This document shows, piece by piece, positions 15,276-23,318 of a stretch of 43,102 bases of DNA. The position numbers were made by a program, and so were the translations under genes. Numbering within the stretch: position 1 is the first letter of the stretch; every line of letters begins with the position of its first letter. The DNA comes from Candidatus Poseidonia sp. (lineage in GTDB: Archaea; Thermoplasmatota; Poseidoniia; Poseidoniales; Poseidoniaceae), in NCBI GenBank assembly GCA_030827475.1, contig JAUREJ010000011.1:12540-55641 (forward strand). The letters are read 5' to 3'. Below the pieces are notes generated by a model, which saw nothing but the letters and a program-made list of their open reading frames with translations, was not told where the DNA came from and did no database searches.

Positions 15276-16766
15276 TCAACGACGGTCACGTTTTGAAGAG
15301 TCCCGGCGAGGAGGCGACCGATGGCGGTTTCCGCCGTCTTGCCGCCCGCCTTGGTTTGGTCCACTCCGGGGGGAACGGTTTGGCCGGTTTTGAGGGCCTC
15401 GTCGGTTTTGGGGGCGGTCTTGGTTCGGGCGTCCTTGTTGAGGTCGGCCCCGTTGATCACCACCTCCACCCCGTGAGGGACGAGTATTGCTGCGTTGCTG
15501 TTGATTTCGCTTCGGCGCCCCACGGTCATATCGGCGCATGTTGCTGCCACGGCCCGTGCCTCGCTTTGCGTAACCTCCGCCTTGAAATCCTTTCATCCGG
15601 CCAGGTTTTTGACCGGGCTTTGGACGAGCTTTCTCGAAATGGTACGGTTGCTCTTCAAGCACCTCAATTTCTTCGTCCAAGAGCTGTTGAATGCCGACGA
15701 GATAGCCCGATTCTGTTTCATCACAGAACGAATAGGCCAGACCTTCCTTTCCTGCCCGAGCGGTGCGGCCGATGCGATGAACGTACACCTCGGGTTCGTT
15801 GGGCAAATCGAAGTTGAAGACGTGGGTAACGTCGTCGACATCGATGCCTCGGCTGGCGATGTCGGTAGCGACAAGAATGAACACATCGCCGTTCCGGAAA
15901 TCCTCCAGCGCCCGGGTTCGGGCGGTTTGGCTTTTGTCACCATGAATGGAATCGGCTGGAATCCCGACTGCAGAGAGTTGTTTTGCCAGACGATTCGCGC
16001 CGTGTTTTGTTCGTGTGAACACAATACCGCAAGCGACCATTTGGCCTTCGAGCAGATCGATGAGAAGCGCTCGTTTGTCTTCTTTTTGCACGAAGGCCAC
16101 GTATTGTTCAATGCGGTCCGTGGTCGCTTCTTCCGGACTGATGTCAACGCGAACCGGGTCGTCAAGCATCTTGCCGGCGAGGGAGGCGATGCTGTCGGGC
16201 ATCGTGGCGCTGAAGAGCAGGTTTTGACGACGGGATGGCATCAAGTCTTGAATGCGGTCCACATCATTGCTGAACCCCATGTCGAGCATGCGGTCGGCTT
16301 CATCAAGAACAAAATGCTCAACCCGACTCAAATCCACGTGGCCTTGGTCGTGCAAGTCCAATAAGCGCCCGGGCGTTGCGACGAGCAGATCGACGCCTCG
16401 CCGAAGGGCCTTGACCTGAGCCGATTGACCCACACCGCCAAAAATCACCGTTGAAAACAGAGGAAGGTGACGGCCATAGACCCGAAGGCGGTCGCCAATT
16501 TGTGCGGCCAATTCCCGGGTGGGCGTGAGCATGAGGGCCCGAATCGGCCGAGGTTTGCTGATGTTTTCGGCAGCCAGTTGGTGGAGAATGGGCAACGCAA
16601 AAGCCGCGGTTTTCCCGGTGCCCGTCTGAGCCACACCCAACACGTCGCGACCGGCGAGCAAGGCAGGAATGGTTTCTGCTTGCACGGGGGTCGGTACGGT
16701 GTACCCTTCATCCTCGAGCGCCTGCAAAAGGCGGTCGTCCAACTCTAATTCTGAAAACGTCGACAT
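15276..16766 (-). CDS. DEAD-box ATP-dependent RNA helicase (RhlE-like) with RG-rich tail
   Basis: A 496-residue helicase that unwinds structured RNA. In order: Q-motif region (TVPTPVQ, 23-29), Walker A AQTGTGKT (46-53), TPTREL (81-86), TPGR (131-134), DEAD at 155-158, SAT at 186-188, and motif VI HRIGRTARAG before residue 360. The last ~110 residues are a disordered tail rich in Arg, Gly, Gln, Asn and Pro, typical of RhlE-type proteins and likely to bind RNA non-specifically. Start ATG at 16766. The 131-base 5' region contains two inverted repeats that could form RNA structure. Role in ribosome assembly or cold response is inferred from family. Confidence 0.96.
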   Translation of the reverse strand: MSTFSELELDDRLLQALEDEGYTVPTPVQAETIPALLAGRDVLGVAQTGTGKTAAFALPILHQLAAENISKPRPIRALMLTPTRELAAQIGDRLRVYGRHLPLFSTVIFGGVGQSAQVKALRRGVDLLVATPGRLLDLHDQGHVDLSRVEHFVLDEADRMLDMGFSNDVDRIQDLMPSRRQNLLFSATMPDSIASLAGKMLDDPVRVDISPEEATTDRIEQYVAFVQKEDKRALLIDLLEGQMVACGIVFTRTKHGANRLAKQLSAVGIPADSIHGDKSQTARTRALEDFRNGDVFILVATDIASRGIDVDDVTHVFNFDLPNEPEVYVHRIGRTARAGKEGLAYSFCDETESGYLVGIQQLLDEEIEVLEEQPYHFEKARPKPGQKPGRMKGFQGGGYAKRGTGRGSNMRRYDRGAPKRNQQQRSNTRPSRGGGGDQRGRPQQGRPNQDRPQNRRGPQNRPNRSPRSGPNQGGRQDGGNRHRSPPRRDSSKRDRR

Positions 16767-16847
16767 GTTGTTGCCTCAGGGACAAACACCCCGGGACCGT
16801 GGTCCTCGGACCAACCGACCCAAAGCGCCCTCCGGCACCCTCCCTAT

Positions 16848-16864
16848 GAAGACCGAGGGTCTTC
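16848..16864. promoter_or_regulatory. Perfect inverted repeat between glutathione peroxidase and helicase genes
   Basis: GAAGACC-GAG-GGTCTTC at 16848-16864 forms a 7-base perfect stem (8 with T16847/A16865) with a 3-base loop. A second imperfect hairpin, GGACC-GT-GGTCC, lies at 16794-16805. The first is 34 bases past the peroxidase stop and 82 bases before the helicase start. No T-tract follows on the minus strand, so a protein-binding site or structured leader is as likely as a terminator. Confidence 0.4.
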
Positions 16865-16897
16865 ACCGTCTCCAAAGGATGGTTCCTGCAGGCTTGC

Positions 16898-17350
16898 TCA
16901 TACGGGGAGACTGGTCGGTAAAATCCGGGTCGGATAGCGTGTGATGTTCCCTTCTGCATCGATGAGGAACTTTTCAAAATTCCAACGGATGTCACCACTG
17001 TACCCGTCGTCGTCGGCGACGGCGCACAATGCCGAATAAAGCGCCGTCTGGCCCTCGCCGTTGACCTTCACCTTCGCCATCAGCGGGAAGGTCACGCTGT
17101 ATTTTGAGGCCGTAAACTCGCAAATCTCTTCGTGGGTCCCCGGCTCTTGTGCTCCGAATTGATTGCAGGGAAAACCCACGACGGTCAAGTCATCCTGACC
17201 TTCGTGGAGCGCTTGGAGCCCCGCATATTGCGGTGTAGCGCCACATGCGCTGGCAACATTGACCACCAGCCAACGCGAACCCCCGAGTTCGCGCAATGTG
17301 GTCGTGCCCTGGTCCATGGTGGGGATGGGGAGGTCCAAAATCGAGGTCAT
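16898..17350 (-). CDS. Glutathione peroxidase family protein (cysteine type)
   Basis: A 150-residue thiol peroxidase of the GPx fold. The active-site block is NVASACGATPQY with catalytic Cys36. The glutamine-bearing helix and FPCNQFGAQEPG follow, and the tryptophan/asparagine block IRWNFEKFLID lies near the C-terminus. It is a Cys, not selenocysteine, enzyme and short like bacterial GPx, so it probably uses thioredoxin-type or other thiols to reduce hydroperoxides. The start ATG at 17350 faces the cyclophilin gene across 89 bases. The C-terminus is a little truncated compared with most members but passes the last conserved motif. Confidence 0.94.
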   Translation of the reverse strand: MTSILDLPIPTMDQGTTTLRELGGSRWLVVNVASACGATPQYAGLQALHEGQDDLTVVGFPCNQFGAQEPGTHEEICEFTASKYSVTFPLMAKVKVNGEGQTALYSALCAVADDDGYSGDIRWNFEKFLIDAEGNITRYPTRILPTSLPV

Positions 17351-17439
17351 GATTCAATGGGTCGTCCCTCCGGATTATCAAGGTGTGCATCAGTGCAAGG
17401 TGGGCAAATCCTCTTGAAGTGCCGCTTGGTGGTTCGACC

Positions 17440-17922
17440 ATGCAAGTTCTCATGGAAACCAGCGCAGGCAACATCACCATCGACCTCTTTCACGGCAGTG
17501 CACCCGACACCGTGGCCAACTTCGTCAAGCTGGTTGAGATGGGACATTACGATGGCCTTCACTTTCACCGAGTCATCGAGGACTTCATGATTCAAGGCGG
17601 CTGTCCCCACTCGAAAGACCCCATGTCCCGAAGAGCCGGTACCGGTGGACCGGGCTGGCAAATCCCCTGCGAGCCTTCCGCTCTTGCCCTCAAGCACGAC
17701 AAACCCGGTGTCCTCTCCATGGCCAACGCAGGCCGCAACACCGGCGGTTCGCAATTTTTCCTGACCACGGTCGCCACACCTTGGCTCAACGGCAATCATG
17801 CCGTGTTCGGTGCTGTCAGCGAAGGCATGGACGTTGTCCACACCATTGAACGCTGCCGCAAACTCCCCGGAGACCGGCCTGCTGAACCTCAACAAATCAT
17901 TCGCTGCACCGTCCTTGAGTGA
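17440..17922 (+). CDS. Peptidyl-prolyl cis-trans isomerase, cyclophilin type
   Basis: A 160-residue single-domain cyclophilin that catalyses prolyl isomerisation during protein folding. Key blocks: TVANFVKLVEMG, YDGLHFHRVIEDFMIQGG with the catalytic Arg, MANAGRNTGGSQFFLTT, and LNGNHAVFGAVSEGMDVV. There is no signal peptide, so it acts in the cytoplasm. ATG at 17440 is used because homology starts at MQVLMETSAGN; the frame is open upstream. The asparaginase-like gene begins 9 bases after its stop on the same strand. Confidence 0.96.
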   Translation: MQVLMETSAGNITIDLFHGSAPDTVANFVKLVEMGHYDGLHFHRVIEDFMIQGGCPHSKDPMSRRAGTGGPGWQIPCEPSALALKHDKPGVLSMANAGRNTGGSQFFLTTVATPWLNGNHAVFGAVSEGMDVVHTIERCRKLPGDRPAEPQQIIRCTVLE

Positions 17923-17931
17923 GGTGGAAAG

Positions 17932-18882
17932 ATGGTGGTTCTCGCCGTGCACGGAGGTGCAGGCGGCGACGGGCCTTGGCGGGGAATGACCGATGCAGAC
18001 CCGCAACGATTGGCGTGCATGCGCAACCTATTGAACGAACTCGGTGCGCGATTGGCGGACGGGTCACTCAAAGCGCTCGAGGCCGTCACGCTCGCCGTCG
18101 AAGCGATGGAAGATGAGCCGTTGTTCAATGCAGGACGAGGGTCGGTGCTCGATGCTGAAGGCCAGGTGGGCATGGATGCCAGCATCATGCAAGGGCATGA
18201 CAAAGCGGCTGGGGCAGTGATCGGGGTTGCTCGGTCACGTCACCCGATTCGCATCGCCCACCACCTGCTCGCTCAAGGCTGGCCGGTCATGCTCGCTGGA
18301 GAGGCAGCGGATGCTTACGGGGAAGCTCAGGGAATTGAGTCGGTGGACCCGTCGTGGTTGAAAACCGACCTTCGCCAAGCCCAATGGGAGAAATGGCGAC
18401 GGCAACGGCTTCGCCCAGGCGCTACCGATGAAGACGACGCTCTGCTGGATCACGACGGTGACCGAGACGGATGGGGCACCGTTGGCGCCGTGGCTTTGGA
18501 CCGAGACGGGGTGCTCGCTGCAGCGACCTCAACCGGGGGCATGACCGGAAAACCGGTCGGGCGTGTGGGCGACACGCCGCTCATCGGTGCAGGAACATGG
18601 GCCGACGGGGACGTGGCCGTTTCTTGCACGGGCGTTGGAGAAGCTTTCATCCGGACCGTTGCAGCGCACAGCGTGGCGGTCAATCATCGCTCAATGCCGC
18701 TCGAAGAGGCCGCCCAAAGGGTGTTGGACGAAGTCCAACCGCTGGGAGGAAGAGGGGGGCTCATCGCCGTCTCACGGGAGGGGAATGCGGTGCTTCCGTT
18801 CCAAACGATGCTGATGTATCGCGGCTTGTACCTTGAGGACGGTGGCGTTACGGTGGGCATCGGTCCGGACATGATGGCTTGA
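17932..18882 (+). CDS. Isoaspartyl peptidase / Ntn-type L-asparaginase
   Basis: A 316-residue N-terminal-nucleophile hydrolase precursor of the plant-type asparaginase family, which cleaves isoaspartyl dipeptides and asparagine after self-processing. It starts with VLAVHGGAGGDGP, the family N-terminus. FNAGRGSVL is at 65-73 and MDASIM follows. The predicted self-cleavage site is Gly-Trp-Gly182|Thr183 in GWGTVGAVALD, making Thr183 the nucleophile. Later GGMTGKPVGRVGDTPLIGAGTWA carries the substrate-binding residues. Linked to the cyclophilin gene by a 9-base gap. Repair of damaged aspartate residues in proteins is the likely role. Confidence 0.94.
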   Translation: MVVLAVHGGAGGDGPWRGMTDADPQRLACMRNLLNELGARLADGSLKALEAVTLAVEAMEDEPLFNAGRGSVLDAEGQVGMDASIMQGHDKAAGAVIGVARSRHPIRIAHHLLAQGWPVMLAGEAADAYGEAQGIESVDPSWLKTDLRQAQWEKWRRQRLRPGATDEDDALLDHDGDRDGWGTVGAVALDRDGVLAAATSTGGMTGKPVGRVGDTPLIGAGTWADGDVAVSCTGVGEAFIRTVAAHSVAVNHRSMPLEEAAQRVLDEVQPLGGRGGLIAVSREGNAVLPFQTMLMYRGLYLEDGGVTVGIGPDMMA

Positions 18883-19096
18883 CGACCACCGATTAAGTTC
18901 ATTGAGCGTTGGAACGCTTTGGGCCTGCCACCTGCATGGACGGCTGTGAGCGATATGCGAACCATGGCCAACATGACAAAAGGGGAAAGTGCAACGCTAC
19001 GTATTCTCAAGGGATTAACAGAATGATTTGTTGTTCTTTGAACTCCCATGCGCCGCATTTCGCTATATTTATTAATAACTAATTATTAGCGGATTC
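18883..19096. other. Intergenic region upstream of the fumarase fusion gene
   Basis: A 214-base gap with no convincing reading frame, tRNA or terminator. Its last third is unusually A/T-rich and contains the TATA box described separately. It is one of the two longest gene-free stretches in the window. Confidence 0.6.
19064..19075 (+). promoter_or_regulatory. TATA box of the RHH-fumarase gene
   Basis: TATATTTATTAA sits 22-33 bases upstream of the GTG at 19097. Archaeal transcription normally starts about 25 bases after the TATA centre, so the mRNA would begin at or next to this GTG, giving a leaderless transcript. This placement supports the long protein with the N-terminal DNA-binding domain as the main product. 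Confidence 0.75.
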
Positions 19097-20713
19097 GTGG
19101 CCAAACACCGCGCCGGCGACCGCCGGATCATCAGCATCAGCCTTCCCGAAGAACTCGCGAAAAAACTTGACCGAAAGGTCGGGAAAGGACGAGACGAAGG
19201 CCGTTCCGCAACGATTGCAAAGTTGATTCAACAAAGCCTCGACGGAAGTCCTGCTCCGGGCCCTGCTGCACCCGCAAAACGCTCTCGAAAGGCCGACGCG
19301 TCCGAAGGCGAAATCCGCATGGAAAGCGACACCATGGGCGAACTGAAAGTACCAGCAGACCGGTATTACGGATGTCAGACCGCTCGTTCGCTGCTCAACT
19401 TTGACATTGGTCATGACACCATGCCCACCGGGGTGATCCGAGCGTTCGGTGTGCTGAAACAAGCCGCTGCAAAAACAAACGTAGCCTTGAAACAATTGGA
19501 CCCCGATGTGGGCGACCTCATCGTCGCCGCCGCTCAAGAGGTCCTGGAAGGTGAACTGAACGACCACTTTCCCCTCCGGGTCTGGCAAACCGGTTCGGGC
19601 ACACAATCCAACATGAACACCAACGAAGTCATCGCCAATCGAGCCATCGAGTTGGCGGGCGGCGTACTCGGTTCGAAGACGCCCGTGCACCCGAACGACC
19701 ACGTGAATCGGGCGCAATCCTCCAACGACACCTTCCCCACAGCCATGCACATCGCTGCGGCCGAGGCCATGACGCATCGCTTGCTCCCGTCGGTTCGAGC
19801 CCTTCGAAACGCGCTGGCAGAAAAAGCGGAGGCATGGCGAAGCATCGTCAAAATCGGCCGAACGCACCTTATGGACGCCGTCCCACTCACGTTGGGGCAA
19901 GAGGCTTCGGGATGGGTTGCACAATTGGATGCCGATCTGCGTCGATTGGATTTCGCGCTCGACGATTTGTTTGAATTGGCCCTGGGAGGAACCGCCGTGG
20001 GTACGGGGCTCAACGCCCACCCCTTGTTCGCCCAGATGGTGGCCGACGAAATCGCCAACATCACCGGACTGACCTTTTGCACCGCCGAGAACAAATTTGC
20101 ACAACTTGCAGCGCACGACGCCATCGTAGCGGCCTCAGGGGCCTTGAACACCTTGGCTGCGTCGTTGATGAAGATCGCCAACGACATCCGTTGGCTTGGC
20201 TCAGGTCCTCGCTGCGGTCTCGGAGAATTGGCGCTGCCAGCCAACGAGCCGGGCTCGTCCATCATGCCAGGAAAAGTCAACCCCACCCAATCGGAAGCCA
20301 TGACCATGGTGTGCTGCCAGGTGATGGGCAACCACACCGCCATCACCATCGGTGGGAGCCAAGGAAACTTCGAATTGAACGTGTTCAAACCCATGATGAT
20401 CCACAATTTCCTTCACTCGGTGGACCTGCTCAGTGACGCCTGCCGAACCTTCCGAACACGCTGTGTTGAAGGCCTTGAACCGGTTGAAGCCAACATCCAA
20501 TCCCATCTTGAAAACTCCTTGATGCTGGTGACGGCGTTGAACAACCACATCGGCTACGACAAGGCGGCGAAAATTGCGAAAAACGCTCATGAAAAAGGAA
20601 CGACGTTGCGTGAATCAGCGCTTGAACTCGGTTTCCTCACCAACGAAGAATTTGACCGCTGGGTTCGTCCTGAAACCATGACCGGCCCCCGTCAATCGTC
20701 CAAAGAGGTCTGA
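19097..20713 (+). CDS. fumC: Class II fumarate hydratase with an N-terminal ribbon-helix-helix domain
   Basis: A 538-residue fusion. Residues 75-538 are a full class II fumarase (464 residues, the normal length), which interconverts fumarate and malate: [17 protein letters not shown] start, [34 protein letters not shown] and the signature [10 protein letters not shown] (386-395). Residues 9-50 ([14 protein letters not shown], then a Gly/Arg turn, then [12 protein letters not shown]) read as a complete ribbon-helix-helix (CopG/Arc-like) DNA-binding domain, joined by a Pro/Ala linker (51-73). The frame is open throughout. Start GTG at 19097 is supported by the TATA position; an internal ATG at 19319 would give fumarase alone. 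The 3' end overlaps the convergent propeller gene by 22 bases. Confidence 0.93.
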   Translation: MAKHRAGDRRIISISLPEELAKKLDRKVGKGRDEGRSATIAKLIQQSLDGSPAPGPAAPAKRSRKADASEGEIRMESDTMGELKVPADRYYGCQTARSLLNFDIGHDTMPTGVIRAFGVLKQAAAKTNVALKQLDPDVGDLIVAAAQEVLEGELNDHFPLRVWQTGSGTQSNMNTNEVIANRAIELAGGVLGSKTPVHPNDHVNRAQSSNDTFPTAMHIAAAEAMTHRLLPSVRALRNALAEKAEAWRSIVKIGRTHLMDAVPLTLGQEASGWVAQLDADLRRLDFALDDLFELALGGTAVGTGLNAHPLFAQMVADEIANITGLTFCTAENKFAQLAAHDAIVAASGALNTLAASLMKIANDIRWLGSGPRCGLGELALPANEPGSSIMPGKVNPTQSEAMTMVCCQVMGNHTAITIGGSQGNFELNVFKPMMIHNFLHSVDLLSDACRTFRTRCVEGLEPVEANIQSHLENSLMLVTALNNHIGYDKAAKIAKNAHEKGTTLRESALELGFLTNEEFDRWVRPETMTGPRQSSKEV

Positions 20714-21783
20714 CGCAGCGCACGCAGCTTGGCTTGCAACGCCGAAGCGCGTGTGTCGGTCTCGGGCTCGGCTACGGAAGACGTTTGTTGAAGACGGCGC
20801 AACATCATGCCCCGGTCCCACACGACCACGCTGCCGTCTTCGCAACCAACAACGGCGCGCTCGGAAGTGCCGTCCATGGCGAGAACCCGGGACATGTTTC
20901 CACGGGCCAATCGACCGGTTCGGTCGGTACCCCAGACCTCAAGTTGACTGTTTTGTCCTTGGTCACGGGCGATCCAAAACATGGAAACACCGTCCTGGGC
21001 AAAGGCTTCCATCTGAGCAGACACCGGGTTCCCCTTTGATTCCCAGCACAACGTTCCGTCATCGGTTCGACCGACGGTTTGGCCTGCATCGGAGGTCGCC
21101 ACGTACCCCTTCACCATGCACGTCAGGTGCTCAATTGAACCCGCTTCCGTGGAGCGCACCGCCCCGTCAAGCGCATAGACGGTTCCGTCGGCTTGGCCGA
21201 ACAACACGCCGGTTGATGAGACCGAACCAACGGTCGTCGGGGAGGAGGTGGGGGCTTTGGTGTGGGTGAACGGGGGTCCACCACTCAAGTCCAAGACCCC
21301 GCATCTCGGCCGGCCAAGCCCCGCAACCAGGTGCTCACCGCTGGCCAAAAGAGCCCAGGGCCGTTCATCCATGCGTTCAATCCAGACCTGTTCACCCTCT
21401 TCCGTGAAGCGCCAAATCGCCGATTCGATGAAGTCGTTGTGTTCAATATCGTACACCGAAGAGACCGCGAGAAGGTCACCCTCCCACCACGACACGGCGT
21501 CAGCACTGCCTTCGAGAGCGACCGACCAGCGCTGCTTGCCCGTCGTCCGTTCAAGCGCCACGAGATGGAGGCCGCTCGCAGCGACAAGCAACTCCTTCCC
21601 CAACGCAAAAGCACCAATCCTGTCTTCGGTTTGGACCGTCCATCGGCTGTTGCCTTCTGCATCCCAACAAGCCACCCGTCCGTTCCAACCTCCGGCGAAC
21701 ACCGTGGCCTCGTCATCAACGAGCACTGCGGAAACGGCTTCGTCCAAGGAGCGAACCATCCACGTCGCGCTGTTGAGGTCCAT
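20692..21783 (-). CDS. Beta-propeller (PQQ/WD40-like) repeat protein
   Basis: A 363-residue soluble protein made of repeated short beta-strand units such as [44 protein letters not shown] and [12 protein letters not shown], the pattern of a seven-bladed PQQ-like or WD40 propeller. The C-terminus ends in a short charged helix ([11 protein letters not shown]). There is no signal peptide, so a cytoplasmic scaffold is more likely than a PQQ enzyme. ATG at 21783 is preferred; ATG at 21822 would add 13 Gly/Pro-rich residues. Its end overlaps fumC by 22 bases, and its start diverges from the carbonic anhydrase gene. Partner unknown. Confidence 0.8.
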   Translation of the reverse strand: MDLNSATWMVRSLDEAVSAVLVDDEATVFAGGWNGRVACWDAEGNSRWTVQTEDRIGAFALGKELLVAASGLHLVALERTTGKQRWSVALEGSADAVSWWEGDLLAVSSVYDIEHNDFIESAIWRFTEEGEQVWIERMDERPWALLASGEHLVAGLGRPRCGVLDLSGGPPFTHTKAPTSSPTTVGSVSSTGVLFGQADGTVYALDGAVRSTEAGSIEHLTCMVKGYVATSDAGQTVGRTDDGTLCWESKGNPVSAQMEAFAQDGVSMFWIARDQGQNSQLEVWGTDRTGRLARGNMSRVLAMDGTSERAVVGCEDGSVVVWDRGMMLRRLQQTSSVAEPETDTRASALQAKLRALRQTSLDD

Positions 21784-21899
21784 GCCCCCTGCACCGCTTG
21801 GACCACCATAAGGAGGTCGCATGGTTGCGTCGCTCCAGCACCGAAATCGTTCCAATCGACCAAGGAACAACCAAATGCTACCGATTCGGCAACCAAACC

Positions 21900-22403
21900 A
21901 TGACCGATGAACCGAAGCTCCTTGCTGAGTTGCGTGCCGCAAACGCCGCCTACGCCGCTCAATTCACCGCAGGTTCCGTTCCAGGAAGAGCCGGTCAACG
22001 CTTGTTGTTGGTCACGTGCATGGATTCGAGGATCGTCCCCCACGCCTTGTTCGGCCTCAAGGAGGGGGACATGAAAGTCATCAGGAACGCCGGCGGACAA
22101 CTCAACCCGGAAATTCTCAACGACATCGTGCTCGCCAGTCATGTCTTGGATTGCGAATGCATCGTTATCATGCCGCACACGCGATGCGCCATGGCCAGTC
22201 AAACGCTCAACGGTTTGCGAGCGGCCCTGTCTGCGAGCAGCGGAAAGGATTTCTCATCCTTTGAACCAAGGATCATCGTTGAGCCGATGGAAAAACTCGC
22301 ACACGACGTTGCGCAACTGCAGTCCCATCCGTTGCTCAACGAAGCGGCCACCGTCCACGGTGCGATCTACGATGTAGACACGGGCCTCGTGAACTGGTTG
22401 TGA
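21900..22403 (+). CDS. Beta-class carbonic anhydrase
   Basis: A 167-residue beta-carbonic anhydrase, interconverting CO2 and bicarbonate. Zinc ligands and the catalytic dyad are visible: Cys40, Asp42 and Arg44 in TCMDSRI, and His93 and Cys96 in MPHTRCAM. The RNAGGQ segment (62-67) is also typical. It is short, like archaeal and mycobacterial small beta-CAs. ATG at 21900 is where homology starts; the open frame extends upstream. Bicarbonate supply for carboxylation, or CO2 for the PEPCK reaction encoded nearby, is a plausible use. The stop is 3 bases from the convergent membrane gene. Confidence 0.93.
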   Translation: MTDEPKLLAELRAANAAYAAQFTAGSVPGRAGQRLLLVTCMDSRIVPHALFGLKEGDMKVIRNAGGQLNPEILNDIVLASHVLDCECIVIMPHTRCAMASQTLNGLRAALSASSGKDFSSFEPRIIVEPMEKLAHDVAQLQSHPLLNEAATVHGAIYDVDTGLVNWL

Positions 22404-22406
22404 ACT

Positions 22407-23297
22407 TCACACCCCAGTCAAAGGCACGTGGCGGCGGGGAATGGCAAAGGTAAGCAGAAACGCCATGAGGCCGAAAATGCACGCCGAATAGTAGTGCCCC
22501 ATGGTGAAAAAGGCGAGAACGGTAGCGGTTCGGAGCACGAGAACGGAGCCGGATTTGAGCGACCAAATCGCAAAGCCGGCGGAGATCAGCGATATGCCCA
22601 TGAACGCAAACCCGACGAGAATGTAGCCGGTGGCTGCGCTCGGGTCCATCAACGGGTGATCCATCTGGGAGGGTGTTTTGTCAATGGTCCGGATTTCACA
22701 ACCGCTTTCGTTCGCCGATTCGCACGGAGCTGCAGCGAAGGCCTCGCTTGGTGGGAACGTGAAATCCAACGCCGTAAATCCGATGGGTTCAATCAACGCT
22801 GGGGGTGACAGGAGGACCCGATTGGCGTAAACGTCGCGATGGCCATCACGGCTCACGATGATGTCAACCCTGACAAGACCGGGGTCAAGACCCTCGAAGA
22901 GGTACGCTCCAGAATCGTCGGTGAGGGTCTCTTCCGCTACCCAAAACTGGGTTGTGTCATCCAACCACGACACGTAGACCGTGGCGTTGACCAGAGGGGT
23001 TCCCAATGTGTCCTGCACGGTACCTCGGAACGTGGCCGTGTCGTCAGGGGCCGTTTGCGCAAGGCGGTAAACAAACTCGTCCGGGCGGACCAAACCGTCG
23101 TTGGGCGAGGCGTAATCAAGCCCGTTGAGAAACCCGAGCATGCAGGTGAAGAGCAGGAAAATCGCCGTGGCTTTTCCGACGGGGTGCATTCGTGGGTCTT
23201 CGACGGTCAGGACGGTGTCGGACGTTGCGAACAACATTGGAGTTTCGTCCACCATCTCATCGAGATAAGTGGCGGGAGCGTCCGAATCCCCGTCCAT
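22407..23297 (-). CDS. Membrane protein with a carboxypeptidase-regulatory-like beta-sandwich domain
   Basis: A 296-residue membrane protein. After a polar N-terminus there is one transmembrane segment (about 43-60), then an exported region whose residues 88-160 (FRGTVQDTLGTPLVNATVYV, SGAYLFEGLDPG) look like a carboxypeptidase regulatory-like or transthyretin-like beta-sandwich. Two or three further transmembrane segments (about 222-290) close the protein. A pair of cysteines (CESANESGCE) in the outside region could form a disulfide. Its function is unknown; such domains often act as spacers or in carbohydrate or protein binding at the cell surface. It lies 21 bases downstream of hflX on the same strand. 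Confidence 0.75.
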   Translation of the reverse strand: MDGDSDAPATYLDEMVDETPMLFATSDTVLTVEDPRMHPVGKATAIFLLFTCMLGFLNGLDYASPNDGLVRPDEFVYRLAQTAPDDTATFRGTVQDTLGTPLVNATVYVSWLDDTTQFWVAEETLTDDSGAYLFEGLDPGLVRVDIIVSRDGHRDVYANRVLLSPPALIEPIGFTALDFTFPPSEAFAAAPCESANESGCEIRTIDKTPSQMDHPLMDPSAATGYILVGFAFMGISLISAGFAIWSLKSGSVLVLRTATVLAFFTMGHYYSACIFGLMAFLLTFAIPRRHVPLTGV

Positions 23298-23318
23298 AGG
23301 GAAGGGGTGAAGGCCGAC

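Noticed and set aside
19079-20116. 345-codon minus-strand frame opposite fumarase
   Set aside because: Shadow frame; it would also run through the TATA box of the fumarase gene.
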